Origin: a bacterium
GTDB taxonomy: Bacteria > Chloroflexota > Dormibacteria > UBA8260 > Bog-877
DNA: 16,471 nucleotides
Direction: 5' to 3'
NCBI GenBank assembly: GCA_021817185.1
Contig: JAKAVU010000021.1
Location: 1-16,471, forward strand
Positions 6,953-13,722 of the stretch are shown one piece after another. The notes below the pieces were generated by a model. The model did no database searches. It saw nothing but the letters and a program-made list of their open reading frames with translations, and was not told the DNA's origin. The stretch's first letter is position 1, and the number at the start of each line of letters is the position of its first letter. The translations under genes were made by a program, and so were the position numbers.

Positions 6953-7614
6953 ATTCCGGGAAGCAGTCGGGGCAGGCCATGGTGGAGTTCGCGGTCGGGG
7001 TCGCCATCTTCCTGCTGGCCACCCTCGGAGCAGTCCAGCTCGGGCTCTCGGCCCTGGCCCAGGAGGGCCTCCAGAGCGCGGCTCTGACCGGCGCCAGGAT
7101 CGCCTCGGCCGGACCACTGCCGGGAGATCCGATGCAGCGGCTGTCCGCCGGCCGTGCGGCGGCCATCGCCGCCATCGCCGCCGACTCGATGGGCCTGGCC
7201 GAGGTCACTGGCTGCCCATCCGGGTCGTCAGATGGGTGCGGGGTCGGAACCATCTGCGTCGCCTACCACAACGGCATCTCCCAGCCCGGCACCGGCCTGC
7301 CCTGCGCCCAGGTCAGGGGCAAGTCGGGGGAGACGTATGGACCCGCCCCCTATGAGCTGGATGGCCGGCAGAACCCCGGCTGCCCGGCGGGGCCTTGCTT
7401 CGGCGCGTCGCGAGCCATGGCGGCCTGCGCGACGGCGGCTGCTCCAGGGCGGCTGCGCGTCTGTGTGGCCTACACCAGCTGGCCGCCGCTGGCGGTCGAC
7501 ATCTGGATCACCGGCGGTCTCCGCACCATCACACCGTGGCTCAGTTCGACCGGCCTCGACGTCGAGCCGGTAAGCGTGCGTTTGCGACTTCAGGTCGAGG
7601 CATTCTCCTCGTGA
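6949..7614 (+). CDS. tadE: TadE-like pseudopilin, cysteine-rich
   Basis: A 221-residue pseudopilin. A short leader ends in G8, then the mature start QAMVEF gives Glu at +5, which is the hallmark of proteins cut by the Tad prepilin peptidase. The hydrophobic stem VGVAIFLLATLGAVQLGLSA follows at once. The outside part carries eight cysteines, which is many for this family and suggests disulfide bonds. Start: GTG at 6949, overlapping the tadC stop as GTGA. An in-frame ATG at 6979 would fall inside the cleavage motif and is rejected. Known TadE proteins are minor pilins needed for assembly and secretion of Flp fibres. It overlaps the next pseudopilin gene by four bases. Confidence 0.87.
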   Translation: MNSGKQSGQAMVEFAVGVAIFLLATLGAVQLGLSALAQEGLQSAALTGARIASAGPLPGDPMQRLSAGRAAAIAAIAADSMGLAEVTGCPSGSSDGCGVGTICVAYHNGISQPGTGLPCAQVRGKSGETYGPAPYELDGRQNPGCPAGPCFGASRAMAACATAAAPGRLRVCVAYTSWPPLAVDIWITGGLRTITPWLSSTGLDVEPVSVRLRLQVEAFSS

Positions 7615-8189
7615 TCCAGACGCGACGGCGAACGGCTGGCCAAGCCCTGGTCGAGCTGGCCCTGGTGCTGCCGCTGACGCTGCTGCTTGGCTGCGGAGCG
7701 GTCGCGATCGTTCAGTTGGCGCGTACCCAGATGGCGCTGAGCACGGCCGCCAGCGCAAGTGCCCTGGTCGCCGCCCGGGCGGTGGATGCGGTCCAGGCCT
7801 GCCAGCAGGCGCATCTAGAACTGGCACTCGTGCTCGCCGATTCGGGCGGACTGCTGCCGGCGCACCTCCACGATGCCACGGGCGGCAGTTGCGTGGGTTC
7901 CATCCCCGTGGCGGCCACGCTGCCCACCTCGGACGGCAAGGGCTCCGAGGTCATCTGGCTCGGCTTCGGGTCTCCGACGGACACCTTCTGCCGCGCTGGA
8001 GGCGTCCCCGGCCGTGGCGGGGTGACGGACGGGGATGTGGTGGTAGTGGTCGCGTATCGACCTGATCTGAGGTGGATTCCTCTGGTGGGAGCCTGGCTGT
8101 CGCCTTCCCTGACAGCTTCCGCCACCGACAAGGTCGACCCCTTTCGCAGTCGGGACCCGTCCCAGGACCAGACCGGTGACGGCTGCTGA
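7611..8189 (+). CDS. Second TadE-like pseudopilin
   Basis: A 192-residue protein with leader VIQTRRRTAG and the mature start QALVEL, again with Glu at +5 after the Gly. The hydrophobic stem ALVLPLTLLLGCGAVAIVQL follows. The outside part has no domain I recognise beyond the TadE-like stem; it contains four cysteines outside the membrane stem, one at the very C-terminus (GDGC). The GTG start overlaps the previous stop as GTGA. It could be named TadF by gene order, but sequence alone does not separate TadE from TadF. It probably joins the first TadE in a minor pilin complex. Its 3' end overlaps the TadG-like gene by 14 bases. Confidence 0.82.
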   Translation: MIQTRRRTAGQALVELALVLPLTLLLGCGAVAIVQLARTQMALSTAASASALVAARAVDAVQACQQAHLELALVLADSGGLLPAHLHDATGGSCVGSIPVAATLPTSDGKGSEVIWLGFGSPTDTFCRAGGVPGRGGVTDGDVVVVVAYRPDLRWIPLVGAWLSPSLTASATDKVDPFRSRDPSQDQTGDGC

Positions 8190-8766
8190 CGCGGGCCGCG
8201 AGGCCGGCCAGATTCTGCCCCTGTTCGCCCTGCTGCTGGCGCTACTGCTACTGCCGATCACAGCCCTGGCTGTGGACGGGGGCTTACTCCTGTCGGCCCA
8301 TGCTGGGGTGGTGGCCACCGCGCAGAGCGCCGCCCAGTCTGGAGCCGAGGCCGTCGACGTGATCGCGCTGGACCGCTGGGGCATGTTTCAACTGTGCGGA
8401 GCGCCGGATGGCAACCCCACCTGCGGCAATGGGGTGGGCGATGTGGCGGAGGTGGTGACGTCCGTGGTCGATGCCGGGTTGTCGGGACCCTGGCTGACCT
8501 GTCAGCAGGTGGCCTCCTCCGATCTGACTCCCACGCGGGGGCACCGCCGCGGCTGTGAGGTGGCTCTGCTCGGAGCCTGCCCGGGAGGGTCCGGTTCGGT
8601 CGGACCTGGGATCGGCCAGGGAGTCGCCGTGCTGGTGTGGCAGACCTCGCAAATGCCATTGCTGGCGATCGGGGCCTGGAGCTCAATCCTGATCCAGGGG
8701 CGGGCGACCGCCTGGATGGCTCATGGCTTCGGGCAGCCGTTACCGAACCCTCCGGCCCCATGCTGA
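8176..8766 (+). CDS. TadG-like Flp pilus protein, short form
   Basis: A 196-residue membrane-anchored protein. A short leader ends EAG, then QILPLFALLLALLLLPITAL forms the stem, continuing into AVDGGLLLSAHAGVVATAQS. This is the pattern of the TadG N-terminal domain (the putative Flp pilus-assembly TadE/G-like family): Gly-Gln before the stem, no Glu at +5, and the L-x-A-V-D-G-G type continuation. Full TadG proteins are usually longer and carry a von Willebrand type A domain; that domain is absent here. The outside part has six cysteines. The GTG at 8176 lies inside the end of the previous gene and its ribosome site is weak. It overlaps the following ATPase gene by seven bases. Confidence 0.78.
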   Translation: MTAADAGREAGQILPLFALLLALLLLPITALAVDGGLLLSAHAGVVATAQSAAQSGAEAVDVIALDRWGMFQLCGAPDGNPTCGNGVGDVAEVVTSVVDAGLSGPWLTCQQVASSDLTPTRGHRRGCEVALLGACPGGSGSVGPGIGQGVAVLVWQTSQMPLLAIGAWSSILIQGRATAWMAHGFGQPLPNPPAPC

Positions 8767-9860
8767 CTCTGCCGTCAGGGGCGCCCCCGCCCGGGAGTTT
8801 GCCGCCACCGCCCGAGGTGCCCCAGCGCGCGGTCCTCGCCTGGCAACGGCCGGGAGAGGCAAGACCACAACGCCAGGTCCCCAGCCACCCCCTCTTCTGC
8901 TTGGCCGAGCCAGAACCGGCCCCAACCAGAAGCCGGGGGCCGAGTCGGCGCTGGGCGAACCTCCCTCCAGTCGAGGTCGCCCGCCGCCTGCTCGCGGCCG
9001 GGAGCGGTGACCGCATCCCGCCCTGGGCTGGTGGGAGGCCCGCCTCCGACGGTGGTCGGGGAGCGGGACGCCCTCTGGTCCTGATGGTCGCCGGTGGACG
9101 CGGAGGGAGTGGCCGCTCCACTCTGGCTCTCGACATCGCGTGGGCCATCTCCAGCCAGCACAGCGGCCACCAGACTCTGCTTGTGGATGCCGACGAGTTC
9201 AGTCCGAGTCTGGACCTGCGGCTGGGCGTGGCCGAGGAGGATCTGGATCGGCTGCCGTGTGCGAGGGTGGACCAGGTGCTGCTTCGGTTGCCCGATCTGG
9301 CGACGGGCAACCCCCGCCTGGAAGGCATCCTCTGGACCGACCCCCAGCACTCGCTGCGAGCGCTCTTAAGCTCCTGGCCCGGGCGGCAGGCGCCTGCGGT
9401 CGGCGCCGAGCACCTTGACTATCTGCTCCAGTACCTGATCCAGCCAGCTTTCGAGGTGGTGGTGGTGGATGGAGGGCCGCGGCCCGGAGCCAGCGGCTCT
9501 CAGGCACGTTTCTGGGCCAGCCGCTCCCACCTGTTCCTGCTGCCGCTGAGGCCGTCGCCGGCCGATGCGCGGTCGGCGTGCCAGGTCCTGCAGGTGCTGG
9601 AGAAGGAATTCGGAGTTGGCCCCGACCGCTGCCGAGGGGTGGTCGCGCTGGCTCCTGGCGAGTCGATTCGGCGCTGGCATCGCCAGCCTGCCCTGGAGGG
9701 TCTCGCACTCTGGCCGCGGCCCTGGGCCCAACGCAGCGCCGCCCTGGCAGAGGCACGCCACCTCCCGCTTGCCCAGGTCGACCGCAAAGTCGCGACTGCC
9801 ACGGCCAATCTGGCCGCCGACCTCTGGGCGGCTACCAGGGAGGGCGGGCCAGGTGGCTGA
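8760..9860 (+). CDS. Second MinD/ParA-like ATPase of the Tad locus, with Arg-for-Lys Walker A
   Basis: A 366-residue protein in two parts. Residues 1-105 are low-complexity, rich in Pro, Arg and Gly, and probably disordered. Residues about 106-355 form a MinD/ParA-like domain. Its P-loop reads VAGGRGGSGRSTLALDIAWA: the frame of the deviant Walker A is kept, but both lysines are Arg (R114 and R119). The A' motif is LLVDADEFSPSLDLRLG and the Walker B strand ends VVVVDGG (D237). The late part has LPLRPSPADARSACQV, like the helix region after Walker B. The ATG at 8760 starts inside the end of the TadG-like gene. It looks like a diverged copy of the TadZ role, perhaps for positioning or a regulatory partner. 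Activity is unknown. Confidence 0.78.
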   Translation: MLTLPSGAPPPGSLPPPPEVPQRAVLAWQRPGEARPQRQVPSHPLFCLAEPEPAPTRSRGPSRRWANLPPVEVARRLLAAGSGDRIPPWAGGRPASDGGRGAGRPLVLMVAGGRGGSGRSTLALDIAWAISSQHSGHQTLLVDADEFSPSLDLRLGVAEEDLDRLPCARVDQVLLRLPDLATGNPRLEGILWTDPQHSLRALLSSWPGRQAPAVGAEHLDYLLQYLIQPAFEVVVVDGGPRPGASGSQARFWASRSHLFLLPLRPSPADARSACQVLQVLEKEFGVGPDRCRGVVALAPGESIRRWHRQPALEGLALWPRPWAQRSAALAEARHLPLAQVDRKVATATANLAADLWAATREGGPGG

Positions 9861-10311
9861 GTTCGGCTGGCTGCGGACGCAATTCCGCCCTCAGGGTCAG
9901 CTCCGGCGCCAGGGTATTGAGCAGACCACCGCCCGACTGCGTCAGCTGGTGGATGGGTTGGAGGCAGCCGTCGGCAGCGGGGACGACGTCGCGCTGGTCC
10001 GCTACCTTGGTCCTCAGCTGGCCGCCAGGATGCTGGCTGCAGCCGCCGGCTTCCGTCGCCAGGGGGTGGTTTGGCGACCCGCCCGATCCGGGCTGCGCTG
10101 GAGCCCCTGTCGGCGAGCCCCGGATGGTCCCGGCCTGGCCTGGCTGCGGTTGCGACTCGAGGACCGCACCCGCTGCGAGTACCCCGAGGGAACGGTCGCC
10201 GCCCCGCTGCGGACCCGCGAGGTGGACGTCGAGCTGGACACCACCGGCGTCCCCTGGAAGCTGTGCCGGGTAGTCGAGCGCCCGGGGGTCGAGGACTGGA
10301 CCGGGAGTTAG
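9853..10311 (+). CDS. Unrecognised Tad-linked protein, 152 residues
   Basis: This last gene of the tad run begins with GTG at 9853, overlapping the ATPase gene by eight bases after a GGGAGGGCGGG purine tract. No signal peptide or membrane segment is seen. The protein is basic at both ends. Residues about 20-65 look like two amphipathic helices (RQLVDGLEAAVGSGDDVALV), and about 75-145 alternate strands, with LAWLRLRLEDRTRCEY and REVDVELDTTGVPWKLCRVV. Helix pair followed by a curved sheet, with WKLCRVV near the end, resembles NTF2-like or Tim44-like small domains, but this is only a fold guess. Tight coupling to the second ATPase suggests they work together. Its stop overlaps the stop of the acetyltransferase gene by four bases. 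Confidence 0.72.
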   Translation: MAEFGWLRTQFRPQGQLRRQGIEQTTARLRQLVDGLEAAVGSGDDVALVRYLGPQLAARMLAAAAGFRRQGVVWRPARSGLRWSPCRRAPDGPGLAWLRLRLEDRTRCEYPEGTVAAPLRTREVDVELDTTGVPWKLCRVVERPGVEDWTGS

Positions 10312-11573
10312 AAATCCTCGAAGCACCAGGGAGGAGGGTCCCACGCCAACAGGTCGTCGGCCCTGCGGGCGGCGGCTGGATCGCCCATCGACAACCTCCC
10401 GGCCGCCGCCAGATCGGTCAGGCACCGCTGGCCCAAACAAGCCGAGCTGAGCTCTGAGACGCCCAGGATCAGGTCCGGGCTGGACTCGGTCCTCCGGCAC
10501 TCCCCGACACCGTTGGCAACGTGGAGACGGAACCGCCCCTCGGCGAGATGTTCGACCGGGTCTGACACCTCGATGGTCAGGTCGCCGTCACGCTGGTAGC
10601 GGCGGGCGGACAGGACCTCGGGAACATCAATAATCCTGGCCCAGATGGTCGTGCCCAGGCCCAGCTCCAACGCCTGGGGGTCCTTGGCGAGCCAGAGGAT
10701 GGGGTCGTCCAGCGGCCGCAGCCCTCGCCCCGAGGCCTCCACCCGGTGCACCAGGTCGACCTCTAGGCAATAACGCCACATATCGGCGGCTGCTCCCGGC
10801 GCGTTAGCCACCATCTCGGAGATCAGAAGGGTAGACCGCGCACCGAGGGCGGACCAGGCCTGGCGGATCCGGTAGATAAGGTAGCCGTCGTCCCCGCCGT
10901 CGCCTTGATGGACGACCAGGAAGAGCCTGGCCTCATCCCGGGGCAGGTGAGGATCGTCCTCCGAGAGGGACATCTCCCAGGCGCGCTGGTCGCGGCCAAT
11001 GGTCCCGGGTCGGCTTTGGAGCAGGTGATCATGGAGTGGAGGAAAGCGCTGCAACGCCTCGTCGCGACCCACCATGCGCAGTGACCCTGACATCGGGAGG
11101 GGAACCAGCTGGGCGCGAGGATGCTCCAGCGTGACCCGCCAGGACCGAGCCGCCGGCCCGAACCCGAACCGCGAGTAGATGGCCCCCTCCGAGGCCCACA
11201 GGACGGCCATCGCCAAGCCCTGGTCGCGAGCCCCCAGGAGTTGGCGGGTCATCATTTCGCGGAGCAGGCCCCGGCGCCGGTGGGTGGGCAGCACCCCGAC
11301 CGCGGTGACGCCGCTGGCGGTGACCACCGTTCCCGGCAGGGCCAGCTCCAGCGGGAAGGCCAGAGAGCTGCCCACCATCTGACCGTCGGCGAAGGCAGCG
11401 ATCGTCTCCTGGGGCCTGACTCGCTCCCGGAACCAGCGCTCATGCCAGGGGTCAGCGCGCTCACCGAAGGCGGTGAGGTTGACGTCGGCGAACTGGGCGA
11501 GCTCCTCGGGGCGAATGGAGCGGAACTCGACTGGCACGGCGGCGATGATACCTCCCGTCCGCGGCCCAGACAT
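10308..11573 (-). CDS. eis: Eis-family GNAT N-acetyltransferase
   Basis: A 421-residue protein of Eis size. Residues about 14-150 form the first GNAT domain with the acetyl-CoA loop VGVLPTHRRRGLLREMM (V94, R99-G102). The motif EGAIYSRFGFG holds Y133, matching the general acid Tyr of Eis. A second GNAT-like domain follows (about 155-300). A C-terminal SCP2-like part (about 305-421) contains DGDLTIEVSD and FRLHVANG and ends WCFEDF, so a terminal Phe carboxylate is present as in Mycobacterium tuberculosis Eis. Eis enzymes acetylate amines on aminoglycosides and other substrates; the natural substrate here cannot be told. The ATG at 11573 follows AGAGGTGGAG; a frame extension upstream is rejected for that reason. 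It is divergent from the RimJ-like gene. Confidence 0.88.
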   Translation of the reverse strand: MSGPRTGGIIAAVPVEFRSIRPEELAQFADVNLTAFGERADPWHERWFRERVRPQETIAAFADGQMVGSSLAFPLELALPGTVVTASGVTAVGVLPTHRRRGLLREMMTRQLLGARDQGLAMAVLWASEGAIYSRFGFGPAARSWRVTLEHPRAQLVPLPMSGSLRMVGRDEALQRFPPLHDHLLQSRPGTIGRDQRAWEMSLSEDDPHLPRDEARLFLVVHQGDGGDDGYLIYRIRQAWSALGARSTLLISEMVANAPGAAADMWRYCLEVDLVHRVEASGRGLRPLDDPILWLAKDPQALELGLGTTIWARIIDVPEVLSARRYQRDGDLTIEVSDPVEHLAEGRFRLHVANGVGECRRTESSPDLILGVSELSSACLGQRCLTDLAAAGRLSMGDPAAARRADDLLAWDPPPWCFEDF

Positions 11574-11645
11574 TGCTCCACCTCTCGATGACGTGGCGCT
11601 CGCGGCGGCCAGCGCCCCGGGCGAGCGGGGTCCGCTTGCGTCTCT

Positions 11646-11653
11646 GGCATACT
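11646..11653 (+). promoter_or_regulatory. Candidate extended -10 promoter element for the RimJ-like gene
   Basis: TGG then CATACT (-10 hexamer at 11648-11653) matches the extended -10 form TGn plus xATAxT. No good -35 lies 17 bases upstream. Transcription would start near 11660, about 35 bases before the GTG at 11695. Found by eye only. Confidence 0.3.
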
Positions 11654-11694
11654 CCAGGGACTCTTTGGCGGCGATTGTGCGGGTGGAGGGCACG

Positions 11695-12276
11695 GTGTCC
11701 GGGGATCTCTTCAGGGGCCGGCTGGTACGCCTGTGTGCACCTCGTGCCGAGGATGCCGATGTCCTGGCCCGCTGGAGTGAGGATGGGGCCTACCGGCGCC
11801 AGGCTGATACCGATGCCCCACGGCCCAGAACCGCCGACCACTTCCGGGAGCGGGACGAGTTGTCGGGCTCAGACCCGGACACCTTCGAGTTTCGCATCCG
11901 CACCCTCGATGACGATCGACTGGTGGGCTTCGTCGCGGTCTGTCGCATCGAGTGGGCCAACCGTCATGGTTGGGTGGCGGTCGGCCTTGGCGAGGTTGCC
12001 GACCGACGCCGCGGGTACGGCGCAGAGGCGGTTTCGATGCTGCTGAAATATGCCTTTCACGAACTCGGTCTGCACCGTCTCAGCCTGGACGTGATCGCCA
12101 GCAACGAGGCCGCCATCTCCCTGTACCGCAAGTTGGGGTTCCAGGAGGAAGGGCGGCTCCGTGAGCGCGTGCTGCGCGACGGGCAAGCGGTGGACCTGAT
12201 CTACATGGGGCTGCTTTGCCACGATTGGGAGAGCGCCCAGTCGGCCCCCGCCTCCGCGCCCCCCCTGGAAGGCTGA
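11695..12276 (+). CDS. RimJ/RimL-family GNAT N-acetyltransferase
   Basis: A 193-residue GNAT protein. It opens with the RimJ/RimL-like strand FRGRLVRLCAPRAEDADVLA. The acetyl-CoA motif is VGLGEVADRRRGYGAEAV (R104-R105-R106-G107-Y108-G109-A110), then LLKYAFHELGLHRLSLDV, and the late hallmark NEAAISLYRKLGFQEEGRLR (137-156). These are typical of enzymes that acetylate protein N-termini, spermidine or small amines; the substrate is not shown. Upstream GTGs at 11677 and 11683 are alternatives; 11695 is chosen because GGAGGG lies five bases before it and the protein then starts right at the first strand. The tail after residue 180 is Ala- and Pro-rich. It is likely co-transcribed with the DUF1707-RDD gene, which begins six bases after its stop. 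Confidence 0.88.
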   Translation: MSGDLFRGRLVRLCAPRAEDADVLARWSEDGAYRRQADTDAPRPRTADHFRERDELSGSDPDTFEFRIRTLDDDRLVGFVAVCRIEWANRHGWVAVGLGEVADRRRGYGAEAVSMLLKYAFHELGLHRLSLDVIASNEAAISLYRKLGFQEEGRLRERVLRDGQAVDLIYMGLLCHDWESAQSAPASAPPLEG

Positions 12277-12282
12277 ACGGTC

Positions 12283-12969
12283 GTGCCCGGGCGCCCACCG
12301 CCCCCCCTGGAGCCCCCGCAGCCAGGCTTCCAAGTGTTCTTCCAGAGAGGCAACTCGGTGCGCGCCTCGGATGCGGATCGAGAACAGGTGACCAGCCAGC
12401 TCTCTGAGCACCATGTCGCTGGCCGGCTCACCACCGACGAGCTGAGGGAGCGCACCAATCGGGCCCTGGACGCAAGGACGATCGGGGAGCTCAAGGCAGT
12501 GATGGCCGACCTGCCGGGCAGCTTCGCCACCCCGGTGAACCCGTGGGAAGCCGTGCTCTCAAGGCGCAACCGAGGACCCTTTCCCGGCCTCGGCTACGGA
12601 GGCTTCTGGGCTAAGGCGGGTGGCCTCTGGGCGGACGTGCTGGCAATCACCGGCATTTCAGCTGTCCTGGACCCCTTGGCAGCGGGCGTCCACCTGGGCG
12701 CTCTCATTGCCCTCACCCCGGCGGTCTACTTCGTCGGTTTCTGGGGCGGATTCGGCCGCAGCCCGGGAATGTGGTTGGTGGGAATCAGGGTCGTGCGGGC
12801 TGAGGACGGCGGCCGCCTAGGGTTCAGACGCAGCCTGCTGCGGGCCGCCGGCTACCTGCTCGATCTGGCGTCCTGCTTCGTCGGGTTCGGTTGGGCGGCG
12901 CTGGATCCCCACCGCCAGGGCTGGCACGACAAGATCGCCGGCAGCTATGTGGTCCGGCGTCTCCGCTGA
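12283..12969 (+). CDS. DUF1707 and RDD domain membrane protein
   Basis: A 228-residue protein in two domains. Residues 26-78 match DUF1707: VRASDADREQV, then GRLTTDELRERTNRALDART and LKAVMADLP. Residues about 107-226 match the RDD family, with membrane segments near 117-133, 136-156 and 187-207 and the conserved SPGMWLVGIRVVRAEDG, GWAALDPHRQGWHDKIAG. The usual first Arg of RDD is replaced in this copy by Lys (FWAKAGGLWAD). DUF1707 is common in Actinomycetota and joins many different membrane domains; its function is unknown. RDD proteins are small membrane proteins of mostly unknown role, some acting in ion transport. The GTG at 12283 follows GGAAGG by ten bases. The last 153 bases overlap the S-component gene on the other strand. 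Confidence 0.87.
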   Translation: MPGRPPPPLEPPQPGFQVFFQRGNSVRASDADREQVTSQLSEHHVAGRLTTDELRERTNRALDARTIGELKAVMADLPGSFATPVNPWEAVLSRRNRGPFPGLGYGGFWAKAGGLWADVLAITGISAVLDPLAAGVHLGALIALTPAVYFVGFWGGFGRSPGMWLVGIRVVRAEDGGRLGFRRSLLRAAGYLLDLASCFVGFGWAALDPHRQGWHDKIAGSYVVRRLR

Positions 12970-13722
12970 TTCGAAGGCCCGCTCCGGCACTGGCCATTGG
13001 AGTTGGAAGCGGCGTCCGATCCGATGCAGACCGGCCAGTATCGGCAGGCCCAGGAGCGCGATCATGAGAGCATTGCCGACGGCTCGGAAGGTGTCGTACC
13101 CGAACGACGTCACCAGGTAGTAGCGGGCGAACCTCGCCAAGGCGGGTAACGGCGCCAGCCCGGGACTCCAGCCGAGCCCGGGCGAGCCTGCGAAAAAGGT
13201 CCAGTTCCACACGTCCATGACCACTCCGAACCCAAATCCGGTCACCACCCCGACCAGAGCCAGGCTCAGCACGTCCGCCCGGGTGGGCCTGCTTCCGGCC
13301 CGCAGCCGCCCCGCCCAACCGGCCAGCAGGCCCACCCAGCCGAGGGCGAACAGCTGGTAGGGGACCCAGGGGCCCAGGCCGCCGGTCGCCAGGGCAGAGG
13401 TGAGCAGGGAGCCGGCACCGACCAGGAAGCCGAAGCTCGGCCCGAGGGCGTACCCCGCGCAGAGGACCAGCAGGAATATGGGGCTGAAGCCACCAATCCC
13501 GGTCACCAGGGCGGCCCGCAGGGCGGCGTCAGCGGCACTCAGGGCCGCCAGCAGGGAGAGCGAGCGCGAGTCCAGCCGGCGAGTGCCGACCTCGAACACG
13601 AGCAGGGCCAGAACGGAGCCCAGACCGATGGCCAGGGCCGGGGTGCTGGCAGGCAGTCCCAGGCCCACGAAGGGCCAGAGGAAGAGCCCCATGCCCAGCA
13701 GGCTCACGAGCAGCAGGATCAC
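12817..13722 (-). CDS. ECF transporter substrate-binding S component
   Basis: A 301-residue membrane protein with about seven hydrophobic segments between residues 1 and 235. The block GYALGPSFGFLVGAGSLLTS followed by GLGPWVPYQLFALGWVG (116-131) is typical of group II S components that sit beside fused ATPase genes. Substrate-binding S components hold the vitamin or metal and topple in the membrane when the energy module turns. The GTG at 13722 overlaps the ecfA stop as GTGA. Residues 252-301 are hydrophilic and are read antisense through the RDD gene; the membrane part ends before that, so the tail may be unneeded. Substrate: the DUF4430 gene in the operon suggests a corrinoid. This is context-based. 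Confidence 0.85.
   Translation of the reverse strand: MILLLVSLLGMGLFLWPFVGLGLPASTPALAIGLGSVLALLVFEVGTRRLDSRSLSLLAALSAADAALRAALVTGIGGFSPIFLLVLCAGYALGPSFGFLVGAGSLLTSALATGGLGPWVPYQLFALGWVGLLAGWAGRLRAGSRPTRADVLSLALVGVVTGFGFGVVMDVWNWTFFAGSPGLGWSPGLAPLPALARFARYYLVTSFGYDTFRAVGNALMIALLGLPILAGLHRIGRRFQLQWPVPERAFESAETPDHIAAGDLVVPALAVGIQRRPTEPDEAGRQIEQVAGGPQQAASEP

Noticed and set aside
8258..9328. 356-codon open frame antisense to the TadG-like and ATPase genes
   Set aside because: Pro/Arg/Ser-rich low-complexity translation with no recognisable domain; the sense frames are coupled tad genes.
11597..11627. CGCTCGC and GCGAGCG inverted repeat between the two acetyltransferase genes
   Set aside because: Seven bases with a 17-base gap in G+C-rich DNA is expected by chance; no extension of the arms is possible.
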